DNA from: Dysgonamonadaceae bacterium
GTDB lineage: Bacteria; Bacteroidota; Bacteroidia; Bacteroidales; Azobacteroidaceae
NCBI GenBank assembly: GCA_031284225.1
Contig: JAITAH010000099.1
Span: 1 to 60,236, forward strand
Direction: 5' to 3'
Length of the DNA stretch: 60,236 nt
Under the pieces are notes generated by a model. It saw only the letters and a list, made by a program, of their open reading frames with translations, was not told the DNA's origin and made no database searches. The position numbers were made by a program, and so were the translations under genes. Shown piece after piece: positions 10,401 to 20,401 of the stretch; position 1 is the first letter of the stretch, and every line of letters begins with the position of its first letter.

Positions 10401-11019
10401 CAGTTACGATGCAAAAACCGGACTGTTTTACCATGGCTGGGACGAAAGCCGCGAACAACGCTGGGCAGATCCCGTAACCGGACATTCGCCCAATTTCTGG
10501 TCGCGTAGCTTGGGCTGGTACGCTATGGCATTGGTAGATGTACTGGATTTCCTCCCCCAAGACCACCCCGGACGGAAAGAGGTTATCGAAATCATGGGGC
10601 GTCTGGCGAAGGGCGTCAGCCGCTGGCAAGAGCATCAGTCAACCGGCGTATGGTATCAGGTAACGAACAGGAGCGACCGGAAAGATAATTATCTCGAATC
10701 GTCCGGATCCTCAATGTTGACTTACTTTTTGTATAAGGCATCCCGCAAAGGATACATTAACGCCGCCTATCAAAAAACGGCGGAAAAAGCGTTTCAGGGA
10801 ATTATCAAACAATTTATTGAAAAGGAAACGGATGGAACATACAGCATCACCCATTGCTGCTCGGTAGCCGGTTTAGGCGGCGATAACCGTTACCGCGACG
10901 GTTCGTTTGAATACTACATCAGCGAACCCGTTATCAAAAACGACCCCAAATCGATTGCCCCTTTTATTTGGGCTTCGATGGAAAATGAAATATACACAAA
11001 CAAAAAAACAACAAGATGA
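7432..11019 (+). CDS. GH95-GH105 fusion: alpha-L-fucosidase/galactosidase plus unsaturated glucuronyl hydrolase
   Basis: A 1195-residue exported bifunctional enzyme. After the signal peptide (about 1-20), residues 25-810 form a complete GH95 protein: N-terminal beta-domain ([18 protein letters not shown]), then an (alpha/alpha)6 barrel. Asn378 and Asn380 ([10 protein letters not shown]), Glu507 (SNSPENA) and Asp679 (QIDGNFG) sit in the catalytic signatures. Residues 820-1195 form a GH105 barrel with Asp955 in [10 protein letters not shown], the general acid position, and a late [10 protein letters not shown] segment. GH95 removes alpha-L-fucose or alpha-L-galactose; GH105 removes the unsaturated uronate left by a polysaccharide lyase. 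The two halves usually occur as separate genes. The L-galactose-dehydrogenase-like gene at 59408 favours alpha-L-galactosidase for the first half. The stop overlaps the next start. Confidence 0.85.
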   Translation: MKKILGTSVCLFLITSMCFAQSDSLKLWYNQPALDWNEALPLGNGRLGAMVFGTPAVEHLQLNEETIWAGSPNSNAHRLEDGVLETVRRLIGEGKYVEAENLATAKIMSPKNHGMPYQTMGDLFISFPGHHQYADYYRDLDIGNAVASVSYTSNGVRYQREIFSSFTDQAIIIRLTADKPHSISCNLFLTTPQEKVVRTVQDHQLILSGITPAHEKQSGKVQFETRIKPKVSGGTFSVSDDIISIEKADEVILYIAIATNFVNYKDLSANKTEKCRQFIDHAFANDYSAAQAAHSAFFRQYMDRVRLDLGRTPASMRPTDERIKTFAQNNDPGLAALYFQFGRYLLICCSMQGTQPANLQGIWNDRYLPSWDSKYTCNINTEMNYWPAESANLSEMHDPLLQMVREVAETGTFTARMMYNCRGWVLHHNTDIWRITGPVDRAASGMWPTGGAWISQHLWYRYVYTGDKEYLKSVYPVMREAAMFFNDFLIPEPKLGYLVVAPSNSPENAHGGSGKKATITAGTTMDNQLLFDLFSNVITAAELLGIDQPFSDTLKMKRAQLPPMQVGQYNQLQEWLYDWDSPYDTHRHVSHLYGLYPSNQISPLRTPLLSEAAKNVLIYRGDPSTGWSMGWKVCLWARLLDGNHAYKLLSQQLDLVTNPANKGGTYTNLFDAHPPFQIDGNFGCTAGIAEMFVQSHDGFIYLLPALPDVWANGSVKGLVARGGFVIDMDWKNGKVSRLKIHSRYGGNCRLRLTSPLAGNGIQPAKGENPNRLYAVPAIPSPLVSEKATVTASENPLGTATRLYDLKTGKGETYLFEIEENRWSVKMADAQIARYPQAWQIENAKTPRWGYTHGAVAKAMLDLYEHTGDPRYFRYAKGYADTLITPQGEIKTYRLDKFNIDNINAGKILFRLYRTTGDPRYKTAIDTLVAQMASHPRTSEGGFWHKQVYPHQMWLDGLYMASPFLAEYARDFNRPDIFDDVVKQIKLMDKNSYDAKTGLFYHGWDESREQRWADPVTGHSPNFWSRSLGWYAMALVDVLDFLPQDHPGRKEVIEIMGRLAKGVSRWQEHQSTGVWYQVTNRSDRKDNYLESSGSSMLTYFLYKASRKGYINAAYQKTAEKAFQGIIKQFIEKETDGTYSITHCCSVAGLGGDNRYRDGSFEYYISEPVIKNDPKSIAPFIWASMENEIYTNKKTTR

Positions 11020-12461
11020 AAATCCGAAAATTTTATGGAACAGTCATCGCCCTGCTCCTGTTCACAGGAATAATTTATGCGCAAGACGAAGACGACAACC
11101 GAAAACGGCAGGCTCCTTGGAGCAACGGCCCTCTGAAAGTGAGTGATAACCGGCATTTCCTACAACACGAAAACGGCAAACCGTTCTTTTGGCTGGGCGA
11201 AACGGCTTGGCTGTTTCCCTCGCGGCTCAACCGGGAAGAAACGGGATATTACATTGGCGAAACGGCCAAAAACGGATACAACCTTATCCAGATTTCGGTC
11301 TTACATGGCTTAAACGCAATGAATGTCTATGGCGATGCAGCCCTCCCCAACGGCTTCGATTTTACCGGTATCGATCGGCAGGGCGAATATAATTACTGGA
11401 AACACGTAGATTTCATTGTGAAACAGGCGCAGCAACGCGGCATCTATATCGGGATTGTTTGCGTATGGGGCGGAAATGTAAAATCCGGAAATGTGTCGGT
11501 AGAAGATGCAACGAAATACGGCGAATTTCTGGCCAACCGCTACAAAAACGAACCGAATATTGTATGGATTATCGGCGGCGATGTGCGCGGCGACGTCAAA
11601 CCGGAAGTCTGGCGGGCGCTGGCAACTACCATCAAAGCCATCGACGCCGGGCATCTCATGACCTATCACCCGCTGGGAAGAACAATGTCCGCTACGTGGT
11701 TCAACAACGAATCGTGGTTGGATTTCAATATGTTCCAATCCGGACATCGCCGTTACGGACAACGTCGTGGCGACGGCGATTACGCCATTCAGGAAAATAC
11801 GGAAGAAGACAGCTGGCGCTTTGTCGATCGCAGTTGGGCCTTCAAGCCCGAAAAACCGGTCTTGGACGGCGAACCATCCTACGAAGACATCCCGCAAGGA
11901 TTGCACGACACAACCCAACCCTACTGGCAAGCCCACGATGTACGCCGATACGCTTACTGGTCGGTCTTCGGCGGCGCTTGCGGACATACTTACGGACACA
12001 ATTCCATCATGCAAATGTACCGGCCGGGCGTAAGTCCCGCTTACGGAGCCAAAAAACCGTGGTGGGACGCGGTTCACGATCCGGGTTGCCAACAAATGCA
12101 ATACCTGAAAAAACTCCTGTTAGCGTTCCCGTTCTTTGAACGGATCCCCGACCAGTCGGTCATTGCCGGCGCCAACGGGATTCAATACGAACGGGTGATC
12201 GCCACCCGCGGCAACGATTATCTTTTGGTGTACAACTACACCAACCGCCTCACTGAAATTGATATGACGAAAATTACCGGCGCCAGTAAAAAAGCGTGGT
12301 GGTACAGTCCCGTCAACGGACAAACGGAATACATCGGCGAATTTACCAATGGGAAACATGCCTTTAGCCACGATTCGGGCTACCGGGCGGGAAACGACTG
12401 GGTGTTAATAATAACGGATGCAAAAACAAATTACGTAGAAAACAATCTGACAATCAAATGA
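11016..12461 (+). CDS. GH140-type endo-apiosidase (DUF4038)
   Basis: A 481-residue exported TIM-barrel hydrolase (signal peptide 1-22). It opens with the DUF4038 signature ([18 protein letters not shown]) and closes with a small beta domain from about residue 390. Asp189 in [10 protein letters not shown] and Glu286 in LDGEPSYED sit at the ends of strands 4 and 7 and are the likely catalytic pair. Their 97-residue spacing is what I recall for the characterised enzyme BT1012. That enzyme hydrolyses the apiose-galacturonate linkage and frees RG-II side chains A and B from the backbone. The start is an ATGA overlap with the GH95-GH105 gene, and the next gene overlaps its stop the same way, so all three are translationally coupled. 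Other DUF4038 proteins exist, but the neighbours support GH140. Confidence 0.8.
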   Translation: MKIRKFYGTVIALLLFTGIIYAQDEDDNRKRQAPWSNGPLKVSDNRHFLQHENGKPFFWLGETAWLFPSRLNREETGYYIGETAKNGYNLIQISVLHGLNAMNVYGDAALPNGFDFTGIDRQGEYNYWKHVDFIVKQAQQRGIYIGIVCVWGGNVKSGNVSVEDATKYGEFLANRYKNEPNIVWIIGGDVRGDVKPEVWRALATTIKAIDAGHLMTYHPLGRTMSATWFNNESWLDFNMFQSGHRRYGQRRGDGDYAIQENTEEDSWRFVDRSWAFKPEKPVLDGEPSYEDIPQGLHDTTQPYWQAHDVRRYAYWSVFGGACGHTYGHNSIMQMYRPGVSPAYGAKKPWWDAVHDPGCQQMQYLKKLLLAFPFFERIPDQSVIAGANGIQYERVIATRGNDYLLVYNYTNRLTEIDMTKITGASKKAWWYSPVNGQTEYIGEFTNGKHAFSHDSGYRAGNDWVLIITDAKTNYVENNLTIK

Positions 12462-15400
12462 AAAAAATAATCGCTACTCTACTATTTGTAATCTTGTGGG
12501 CGGTTCCGGCATTTTCGACCGGACTTTACATCGCCGATGCGCAAGTTTACACTGCCGACTCGCAAGTTTACACCGAAGAAAAAGAATGGAAAGGTCAATG
12601 GATCGGTCTGGACAGGGCTTTCCCCTGGGATGTAGAAGATTCGCACTCCCGCCTCTCCGCCCGTTATTTCCGGAAAGAATTTACTGCCGGAAAAACCGTC
12701 CGGTCGGCGAAAGTCTATATCGTCGGGCTGGGCTTGTACGAATTGTATGTCAACGGTGAAAAAATCGGCGATCAAGTATTGGCGCCTACGCCGACCGACT
12801 ATAACAAAACCGTTAAATACAATGTGTTGGATGTTACGAAAAACATCGTTTCGGGGAAAAATGCGCTGGGCGTCATTCTGGGCACCGGACATTACTACAA
12901 CAACCGGCAGAATACCAAACCGGAAAAACATAAAGTTTTCGGATTTCCGAAAATGCTTTTCCAGTTGGAAATCGAATATACCGACGGAAGCGCCCAAACC
13001 CTTGTGAGCGATGATACTTGGAAAGTAACATCGGATGGCCCCATTCGCTCTACAAACGATTTCGACGGCGAAATATACGACGCCACCAAAGAACTGAACG
13101 GATGGAACAAACCCGGATACAAGGACAGTCAATGGCTGAAAGTCGAACGGGTAGCTGCACCTGCAGGAACAATTTCGGCGCAAATCAACCCGAACATGAA
13201 AATCATGAAAATCCTTGAACCCAAAAGCATTACTCCAATAGCGCCGGACACGTTCATTCTCGACATGGGACAAAACATGACCGGATGGCTGGAATTGAAA
13301 GCGCAAGGCCGGCGGGGACAAAAAATCACCTTGCGGTTTGCCGAAATTCTGGACGCTAACGGCCGCCTGAAAACCGTCAACCTCCGGAGCGCAATGCAAA
13401 CCGATATCTACACGCTAAAAGGCGACGGCGTCGAAACGTGGGAGCCTCGCTTCGTAACTCACGGTTTTCGGTTTGTAGAAATAACCGGATTTTCCACCCC
13501 GCCGGCGCTGAACGACTTCCGGGGAAAGGTGGTGTACGACGAAATGGAAACAACCGGCTCCTTTGAATCGTCCAATCCCCTGTTAGACCAAATCATAAAG
13601 AATGCTTGGTGGGGCATCAGCGGCAATTACAAAGGCATTCCGCTGGATTGTCCGCAACGCGACGAACGGCAACCGTGGCTGGGCGACCATACCGTCGGCT
13701 GCTTCGGAGAAAGCTTTCTGTTCGACAACGAATTGCTATATATCAAATGGTTAGGAGACATTCGCGATTCCCAAACCGAAGAAGGACAGATCTCGGATAT
13801 TTGCCCGCCTTACTACATGACGTATTACAGCGACAACATGACTTGGCCGGGTGCATACCTCTTTGTCGCTCAAATGATTTACCAGCAATTCGGTCATTCC
13901 GAACCCATCCGGGAGCATTACCCGAACATGAAAAAATGGCTTTCCTACATGAAAGGAAAGTACATGACAAACGATTACATTGTTACCAAAGACAAATACG
14001 GCGACTGGTGTGTTCCGCCCGAATCCGAAGAATTAATCCATTCCAACGATCCCGCCCGGAAAACGGATGGGCAATTGATTGCAACCGCGTATTACTACAA
14101 ATTACTCCAATTGATGCAATCGTTTGCCGCTATTGCCGGACATCGCGAAGACATCCGGGAATACGCCGCTTTGGCCGAAAATATCCGTCAAAACTTTAAT
14201 CGGAAGTTTTACAACCCTGTTACCGCACAATACAGCAACGGTACGGTTACGGCCAATCTGCTGCCTTTAACATTCGATCTGGCAGACAGGAAAGAGCAAG
14301 ACCGCGTATTTCAAAATATCATCGACCGGATTCTCAGCGACCGGCTGCACATCAGCACCGGCGTCATCGGTACGCAGTGGCTGATGCGCGAATTGACCAA
14401 ACGCGGACGCGCCGATGTAGCCTATACCATTGCCACCCAAAAAACCTATCCCAGTTGGGGATACATGGTGGAAAACGGTGCAACGACTATCTGGGAACTT
14501 TGGAACGGCGATACGGCCAATCCGCGAATGAATTCGCACAACCACGTCATGCTGTTGGGCGATTTGGTTACTTGGGTCTTTGAAGATTTGGCGGGCATCA
14601 AAACACATAAAAACTATTTGGGATTCAAATGGTTGTGGATGAAGCCCCATCCGGCGGAAACCTTGACCTTTGTAAAAGCCTCTCATAAAACGCCGGCCGG
14701 CTGGGTCAAAAGCGAATGGCAATTGAAAGACGATATCTTTACATGGAAAATTTCCATTCCCGAAGGCTCACGGGCTAATATTTTGGTTCCCGCCCAAACG
14801 CCGGACGTTATCCGGCAAAACGGCCAACCGATCATGCAAACGCCGGGACTGAAATACGTGCGCATCGAAGAAGGCCGTGTCAATCTGGAGATCGGCGCAG
14901 GCGATTATGTCTTCACTTCTCCCTACGGGGAAGCGCAAGCACGTTGGAAAGCCGGCGTGATTACCGATGAATTTATTAATAAAAACGCTTCCTATCCCGA
15001 AAGTCATGCCGCCACCGCCACCGAAAACAAAGACGGAGAAATTGTTGCAGCTTGGTTTGGCGGAACCAAAGAACGCCATCCCGACGTTTGCATCTGGGTA
15101 AGCCGTTACGTGGACGGAAAATGGACGCAGGCGCAAAACGTAGCCAACGGCATCATCAACGACAGCTTGCGTTATGCTTGCTGGAATCCGGTACTTTACC
15201 AAGTTCCGGGCGGCGAATTACAGCTTTATTATAAAGTAGGCCCCAATGTGGCCGGCTGGAAAGGCAAAGTAGTTACTTCCGGCGATGGCGGAAAAACATG
15301 GTCGGCGCCCCGCGATTTGCCGGACGGATTCCTCGGCCCCATCAAAAACAAACCCGTCTTACTGAAAAACGGCGTGTTACTCAGCCCTTCCAGCACGGAA

Positions 15401-16789
15401 GGCAATGGATGGAAAGTCCATTTTGAATCCTCCAACGATGGAGGAAAAACTTGGCAAAAAACAAGCCCCATCAATGACGGAACAACGATTCATGCCATTC
15501 AGCCGACAATTCTAACGCACAAAGACGGTCGGTTGCAAATTCTTTGCCGGACACAGGAACGCGCCCTCGGCGAATCGTGGTCGTCCGACAACGGCAAAAC
15601 ATGGTCGCCTTTGGTCCCATCATCAATGCCGAACAATAACTCCGGCGTCGATGCGGTTACTTTGCAAGACGGCAGACAGGTATTAGTCTATAACCATGTC
15701 CTGCCCCACGAATCGTTAGCCAGAGGGAAAGGCGCCCGTACTCCTCTGAACGTAGCCGTTTCCGACGACGGCAAGGTTTGGTATGCAGCGGCGGTTTTGG
15801 AAGATTCGCCCATCGGTCAATATTCCTATCCATCCGTCATTCAGAGTAGCGATGGTTTGATACACATCGTTTACACTTGGCGGCGGAAAGCCATCAAGCA
15901 CGCAGTGATCGATCCCCAACAACTGGTTTTGTCCGAAATGGAAAACGCGCAATGGCCCTCGGCCAAAGAAACGGATGAAGTGCAGATTATCAATAATCAC
16001 CGCTACAAAGTATCGGTTTGCGACTGGATGATGTTGAAACGCCAGAAAATAGGCGCAATCGATCTGGCCAAAGAACTCGGATCCGACGGATTGGAATTGG
16101 ATTTGGGCGGATTGGGTCAAAACATTTCGTTCCAAAACACACTGAAAGACAAGAAAACGCGCGACTTATTCATTTCCGAATGTAACCGATTGGGCATTCA
16201 GTTCAGTTCGTTGGCTTTGTCGGCCTTCTACGGGCAATCGTTCGCCAAACGCGAAAATTACGAACAATTGATGGATGAATGTATCGCCACGATGCAGGAT
16301 ATGGGCATTAAAGTCGCTTTCCTGCCGATGGGCAATCAAAGCGATGTGGTGAAAGAACCGGAACTCTATTCCATCGTTCTGGAACGGTTGAAAGTGGTGG
16401 CGAAAAAAGCGGAAGCCGCCGGTGTTGTTATCGGTATCGAAACCACCTTGCCGGCCAAAGAGGAAGCCCGATTGATAGATAAAATCCATTCGCCCGCTAT
16501 CAAAAGTTACGTCAATTTTTCGTCCATCTTGAAGCGCAAAGGAAATATTATCAACGAATTAAAAACCCTCGGAAAAGACCGTATCATTCAAATCCACGCC
16601 AGCAATACCGACGGCTTCTGGATCGAAAACGATCCGGCCCTGAATATGCCGAAAGTCAAAGAAACCTTGGATAAAATGGGCTGGAACGGCTGGCTGGTCA
16701 TTGAACGATCGCGCGATACGAACGACGTACACAATGTGAAGAAAAATTACGGAGCAAATGTCCGATACTTAAAATCGGTTTTTCAATAA
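12458..16789 (+). CDS. GH78 rhamnosidase / sialidase-like propeller / isomerase-like three-module fusion
   Basis: One uninterrupted frame of 1443 codons with a signal peptide (1-20). Residues 40-830 are a full GH78 alpha-L-rhamnosidase: N-terminal beta domains, then a barrel with Glu403 in QRDERQPWLGD (general acid) and Glu680 in GATTIWELW (general base). Residues 835-1165 are a sialidase-like beta-propeller with Asp-box-like repeats (SGDGGKTWSAP, SNDGGKTWQKT, SSDNGKTWSP). Residues 1172-1443 are a xylose-isomerase-like TIM barrel of the sugar-phosphate isomerase/epimerase family (LAKELGSDGLELDL, VVIGIETT, IIQIHASNTDGF). RG-II side chain C is rhamnose on Kdo, and Kdo hydrolases have sialidase folds, so the first two modules could remove rhamnose and then Kdo in turn. 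The role of the third module outside the cytoplasm is unclear. Confidence 0.8.
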   Translation: MKKIIATLLFVILWAVPAFSTGLYIADAQVYTADSQVYTEEKEWKGQWIGLDRAFPWDVEDSHSRLSARYFRKEFTAGKTVRSAKVYIVGLGLYELYVNGEKIGDQVLAPTPTDYNKTVKYNVLDVTKNIVSGKNALGVILGTGHYYNNRQNTKPEKHKVFGFPKMLFQLEIEYTDGSAQTLVSDDTWKVTSDGPIRSTNDFDGEIYDATKELNGWNKPGYKDSQWLKVERVAAPAGTISAQINPNMKIMKILEPKSITPIAPDTFILDMGQNMTGWLELKAQGRRGQKITLRFAEILDANGRLKTVNLRSAMQTDIYTLKGDGVETWEPRFVTHGFRFVEITGFSTPPALNDFRGKVVYDEMETTGSFESSNPLLDQIIKNAWWGISGNYKGIPLDCPQRDERQPWLGDHTVGCFGESFLFDNELLYIKWLGDIRDSQTEEGQISDICPPYYMTYYSDNMTWPGAYLFVAQMIYQQFGHSEPIREHYPNMKKWLSYMKGKYMTNDYIVTKDKYGDWCVPPESEELIHSNDPARKTDGQLIATAYYYKLLQLMQSFAAIAGHREDIREYAALAENIRQNFNRKFYNPVTAQYSNGTVTANLLPLTFDLADRKEQDRVFQNIIDRILSDRLHISTGVIGTQWLMRELTKRGRADVAYTIATQKTYPSWGYMVENGATTIWELWNGDTANPRMNSHNHVMLLGDLVTWVFEDLAGIKTHKNYLGFKWLWMKPHPAETLTFVKASHKTPAGWVKSEWQLKDDIFTWKISIPEGSRANILVPAQTPDVIRQNGQPIMQTPGLKYVRIEEGRVNLEIGAGDYVFTSPYGEAQARWKAGVITDEFINKNASYPESHAATATENKDGEIVAAWFGGTKERHPDVCIWVSRYVDGKWTQAQNVANGIINDSLRYACWNPVLYQVPGGELQLYYKVGPNVAGWKGKVVTSGDGGKTWSAPRDLPDGFLGPIKNKPVLLKNGVLLSPSSTEGNGWKVHFESSNDGGKTWQKTSPINDGTTIHAIQPTILTHKDGRLQILCRTQERALGESWSSDNGKTWSPLVPSSMPNNNSGVDAVTLQDGRQVLVYNHVLPHESLARGKGARTPLNVAVSDDGKVWYAAAVLEDSPIGQYSYPSVIQSSDGLIHIVYTWRRKAIKHAVIDPQQLVLSEMENAQWPSAKETDEVQIINNHRYKVSVCDWMMLKRQKIGAIDLAKELGSDGLELDLGGLGQNISFQNTLKDKKTRDLFISECNRLGIQFSSLALSAFYGQSFAKRENYEQLMDECIATMQDMGIKVAFLPMGNQSDVVKEPELYSIVLERLKVVAKKAEAAGVVIGIETTLPAKEEARLIDKIHSPAIKSYVNFSSILKRKGNIINELKTLGKDRIIQIHASNTDGFWIENDPALNMPKVKETLDKMGWNGWLVIERSRDTNDVHNVKKNYGANVRYLKSVFQ

Positions 16790-16797
16790 TTCCAAAT

Positions 16798-17682
16798 ATG
16801 AATAAAAAATATCAGGGAGTGGTGGTCCCGATGGCGACGCCGCTGACCCAAAAACTAAAAACAGATACGACAGCCGTCCGTAAAATTATGGCCGCTTTCG
16901 CCGAAAACAATCTCTCGCCCTTAATTTTGGGCACTACCGGCGAATCGGCCTCGGTGGGAAAAACGGAAAGCGCCGTTTTCATCGAAACCGCCGTAAAAGC
17001 GAAGCAAGGCAATCAATGGGTTTACGCCGGATTGGTGGGAAACAATGTTGAAGAATTGATCGAACGCGCCAAACGGTATGCCGATTTGGGAGCGGATGTA
17101 GTCGTATCCACGCTGCCGTCGTATTACATCCTGACGCCCGCGCAAATGGAACGGTATTACACGCAATTGGCCGACGCAAGTCCATGCCCGGTAATGATGT
17201 ACAACATCAAAGCGACAACGCAAATGTCCCTTCCCTTAGAAACGGCGGAAGTGTTGAGCCGACATCCCAACATCGCCGGACTGAAAGACTCCGAACGCGA
17301 CAGGAAACGCTTGCAAACCGCTATTACGACTTACCGCGACCGTCCCGATTTTTCTTTCTTCTGCGGTTGGGGAGCGCAGGGATTGCAAAGTTTGCAGATG
17401 GGTGCGGATGGAATCGTACCCAGCACCGGCAACGCCGTGCCCGAAATGTATAAAGCTTTGTACGACGCATTTCTGAAACAGGATTATCCGCTCGCCGAAA
17501 AAATACAGAAAGCCACCGACGAAGTGGCCGCCATTTACCAGTTGGGACGCACACTGGGACAATCCTTAGCCGCTCTCAAAATCCTGATGGAGCGGCGCGG
17601 GTTCTGCCAACGCTACATGATGCCTCCGCTCACGGAATTGCGATCGGAAGAAGTCGGTCAAATTCAAACCTATAAATTTTGA
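16798..17682 (+). CDS. Second DapA/NanA-family aldolase, candidate Dha or Kdo aldolase
   Basis: A 294-residue cytoplasmic aldolase of the DapA/NanA family with ILGTTGES, Tyr135 in MMYNIK and Schiff-base Lys163 in GLKDSE. It differs widely from the family member at 5115-6038, for example in its N-terminus and in ending at YKF, so the two are unlikely to be a recent duplication. It opens a run of SSS transporter, iron-dependent alcohol dehydrogenase, PdxA2-like dehydrogenase and DUF1537-type kinase. In that context it may split a seven-carbon 2-keto-3-deoxy aldarate (Dha) into pyruvate and a four-carbon aldehyde acid. Kdo aldolase, giving pyruvate and D-arabinose, is the close alternative. The transporter start is four bases after its stop. 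Confidence 0.8.
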   Translation: MNKKYQGVVVPMATPLTQKLKTDTTAVRKIMAAFAENNLSPLILGTTGESASVGKTESAVFIETAVKAKQGNQWVYAGLVGNNVEELIERAKRYADLGADVVVSTLPSYYILTPAQMERYYTQLADASPCPVMMYNIKATTQMSLPLETAEVLSRHPNIAGLKDSERDRKRLQTAITTYRDRPDFSFFCGWGAQGLQSLQMGADGIVPSTGNAVPEMYKALYDAFLKQDYPLAEKIQKATDEVAAIYQLGRTLGQSLAALKILMERRGFCQRYMMPPLTELRSEEVGQIQTYKF

Positions 17683-17686
17683 ATCC

Positions 17687-19255
17687 ATGGGAAACCCCTT
17701 GCATTGGATTGATCTTTCCATCATTGTCATCACCATCCTGTTTACAATAGGAGTAGGACTTTATTTTTCCAAAAGCCAGAAGAGTTCGGACAAGTATTTT
17801 TTTGGCGGCAAGAAAATACCTTCTTGGGTCATCGGCATGTCCATTTTTGCCACGCTCATCAGCAGCGTTACTTTTCTGGCTTACCCCAGCGCGGCCTACA
17901 CATCCAACTGGATTCTGTTGGTGCAAGGGTTGATGGTGCCGGTTGTGCTCGTGGCCATGATTTGGATCATTGTGCCTTTGTTCCGCCGCATCATTCGTTT
18001 AAGTACTTACGAATATTTTGAACGGCGGTTCGGCGTTTTCGCCCGGATGTACAGCTCGGTCGCTTTTTCGCTGACTCATTTTTCCAAAATGGGAACGGTG
18101 CTCTATCTATTGGCATTGGCCTTAAATTCCGTTGGCGGAATACCCATTACCACCACCATTTTAATCATCGGATTTGCTATCGTGATTGTTACGTTATTGG
18201 GAGGCATCGAAGCCGTTATCTGGATGGATATGATACAAGGCTTTCTGTTGATTATCGGCGGAATTATCTGCCTGCTTATCTTGCTGTTTATACCCGAAGG
18301 CGGGCCTTCCTTTGTCATCGGAAAAGCGTTTGAATGGCACAAAATCGGATTGGGACCCTATGCGTTCGATTTTACTCAACTCACTTTTATCGTGATGGTA
18401 TGCAACGGATTTTTCTATGCGATTCAAAAATACGGAACCGATCAAACCATCGTGCAACGCTATCTGACGGCTAAAGATGAAAAAGGAGCTAAAAAAGCGG
18501 CTTATATCGGCGTCTTTACCAGCGTACCGGTTTGGACACTGTTTATGTGTATCGGCACGGCTTTATTCGTTTTTTATAAAACAACGAACAGCTCTCTGCC
18601 CGAAGGCATTAAAGCCGACCAGATATTCCCCTATTTTATGCAAACCCAATTACCGGTCGGCGTAATCGGATTGGTATTAGCCGCCTTACTGTCGGCCGCT
18701 ATTTCCTCATTGGCTTCGGATATGAACAGCTTATCCGCCGTATGTGTGCAGGATTATTACCAACGCTTCAAACCCCATTGTACCGATAAACAACGGTTGG
18801 GTATGGGACGGTTCTTCGTTCTACTGGCGGGTTTGGGTTGCATCGGCGTGGCTTTGCTTTATGCCGCTTGGGAAGGGGAAGGCGTATTGGGAATCGTGTT
18901 TGAACTCTATGCCATCTTCTCGGCCGGTATTGTCGGGATATTCCTGTTGGGTTTGTTGAGCAAACGCGCCAATAAACAAGGCTTGTATGTGGGAATTGCT
19001 GCCTGCGTCCTGTTCACGGCTTATGCCCTGTTGACGTCCACCAAAATAGAAATCGGCGGTGAAAAACAATTCATTCTGGATTTGGGAAAATACAATTTTC
19101 CGCATCACAAATACATGCTGGGCGTTTACAGTCATATCATCGTGTTTGTAGTCGGCTATTTGGCCAGTTTCTTCTTTCCATCCCGGCCGGCGGACGACAA
19201 TCTCACCATCCACGGTTATCTAAAAGATGTAACCGCTAAAAGTTCTATAAAGTAA
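17687..19255 (+). CDS. SSS-family sodium:solute symporter (acid-sugar import candidate)
   Basis: A 522-residue inner-membrane protein of the sodium:solute symporter (SLC5) family, with about 13-14 hydrophobic segments. The N-terminal region (YFSKSQKSSDKYFFGGKKIP) and the SSLASDMNSLSAVCVQDYY segment after TM8 are characteristic. SSS carriers take up sugars, sugar acids, sialic acid and organic acids with sodium. It lies between an aldolase and an alcohol dehydrogenase, so a keto-deoxy acid is a reasonable guess. The start was chosen as the first ATG after the aldolase stop, giving MGNPLHWIDLSIIVI with a membrane segment soon after. A second SSS carrier of about equal length is at 28248-29801. 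Confidence 0.85.
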   Translation: MGNPLHWIDLSIIVITILFTIGVGLYFSKSQKSSDKYFFGGKKIPSWVIGMSIFATLISSVTFLAYPSAAYTSNWILLVQGLMVPVVLVAMIWIIVPLFRRIIRLSTYEYFERRFGVFARMYSSVAFSLTHFSKMGTVLYLLALALNSVGGIPITTTILIIGFAIVIVTLLGGIEAVIWMDMIQGFLLIIGGIICLLILLFIPEGGPSFVIGKAFEWHKIGLGPYAFDFTQLTFIVMVCNGFFYAIQKYGTDQTIVQRYLTAKDEKGAKKAAYIGVFTSVPVWTLFMCIGTALFVFYKTTNSSLPEGIKADQIFPYFMQTQLPVGVIGLVLAALLSAAISSLASDMNSLSAVCVQDYYQRFKPHCTDKQRLGMGRFFVLLAGLGCIGVALLYAAWEGEGVLGIVFELYAIFSAGIVGIFLLGLLSKRANKQGLYVGIAACVLFTAYALLTSTKIEIGGEKQFILDLGKYNFPHHKYMLGVYSHIIVFVVGYLASFFFPSRPADDNLTIHGYLKDVTAKSSIK

Positions 19256-19261
19256 ATAGCA

Positions 19262-20386
19262 ATGAAATCAATCATCCTCTATCAACCGAAAAAAACAGTC
19301 TTTGGCGACGGCACGCTGCACCAACTGCCCGCCGACTGCCAAGCCTCGGCTTACCGTAGAACGTTGTTGCTGTTCACCACCCCGCTGAAAAAGACGGCGG
19401 AAACCATTTCCTCCGCTTTTGAAGACCGGGGCATGCAGTTGCAACTCCTCGAATATGCGTTCGGCGAGCCGGCGATTACTTACTTCCAATCGTTGTTGAC
19501 GCAAGCCCAAGCGTATCGCCCGGATTGCGTCGTCGGTTTGGGAGGCGGCAGCGTATTGGATACGGCCAAATTAATCGCCGCCTTGTGGGACAGCGACCAA
19601 ACGATAGAAGAAGTTTTCGGCAAAAACATATTGAAACAACGCAACAGCGGATTAATTTGCATCCCAACTACTTCCGGAACGGGAAGCGAAGTATCTCCCA
19701 ATGCGATTCTCTTAGACGAAAACGATTCGGAAAAGAAAGGCGTTATCAGTCCGTATCTGGTACCCGACAGTTGTTACATCGACCCGATTTTGATGACGGG
19801 ACTTCCGCCTAAAATCACGGCCGAAACGGCAATGGATGCCCTTTCGCATTGTATTGAAGCTTATACGAACAAATACAGTCATCCGGTAACGGATAATTAC
19901 GCCTTAGCCGGTATTCGGCTGATTGCCGCCAATCTGGAAACGGCTTATCGCGACGGCGCTAACCGCGAAGCCCGTTCAGCCCTCGCTTTGGGGAGCATGT
20001 ACGGCGGGTTATGCTTGGGGCCGGTGAATACGGCGGCGGTTCATGCACTTTCTTACGGATTGGGCGGGAAATACCATATTTCGCACGGCTTGGCTAACGC
20101 GGTTTTGCTGCCGGAAGTTATGCGCTTCAATCTGGAATCCAGTCCGCAGAAATACAAAGAAATAGCATTGGCTTTCGGCGCCGACACCGCACGGGAAGGC
20201 ATTGCCCGCTTGAAAGCGCTCTCGATGGCCTGCGGAATACCGCAAAAACTTTCCGATATCGGCATTGATCCTTCGGAAACGGAAACGCTGGCCGACTTGG
20301 CGATGAAAGTTACCCGGCTGTTAGTCAACAATCCGCGGGAAGTAACGCGCAAAGATGCCATCAATATCTATCATGCTTTATTCTAA
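19262..20386 (+). CDS. Iron-dependent (group III) alcohol dehydrogenase
   Basis: A 374-residue cytoplasmic NAD(P)-dependent reductase. GLGGGSVLDTAK is the nucleotide-binding motif and PTTSGTGSEVS is the family signature. The iron ligands are all present: Asp192, His196 (MDALSHCIEAY), His261 and His275 (HALSYGLGGKYHISHGLANA), with the 14-residue spacing between the last two seen in FucO. FucO-type enzymes reduce lactaldehyde from fucose or rhamnose. Here the genes on either side (aldolase; then PdxA2-like and DUF1537 kinase) suggest reduction of a four-carbon aldehyde acid to a tetronate. Both roles may apply, since the window frees much rhamnose and fucose. A 322-bp gap with tandem repeats follows it. 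Confidence 0.8.
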   Translation: MKSIILYQPKKTVFGDGTLHQLPADCQASAYRRTLLLFTTPLKKTAETISSAFEDRGMQLQLLEYAFGEPAITYFQSLLTQAQAYRPDCVVGLGGGSVLDTAKLIAALWDSDQTIEEVFGKNILKQRNSGLICIPTTSGTGSEVSPNAILLDENDSEKKGVISPYLVPDSCYIDPILMTGLPPKITAETAMDALSHCIEAYTNKYSHPVTDNYALAGIRLIAANLETAYRDGANREARSALALGSMYGGLCLGPVNTAAVHALSYGLGGKYHISHGLANAVLLPEVMRFNLESSPQKYKEIALAFGADTAREGIARLKALSMACGIPQKLSDIGIDPSETETLADLAMKVTRLLVNNPREVTRKDAINIYHALF

Positions 20387-20401
20387 AATTTGCCATTGAA
20401 T

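Noticed and set aside
12458..16789. Three genes joined by sequencing error
   Set aside because: The frame is unbroken across both module borders and linkers look ordinary. No internal start with a signal peptide is seen at either border, so a true fusion is the simpler reading.
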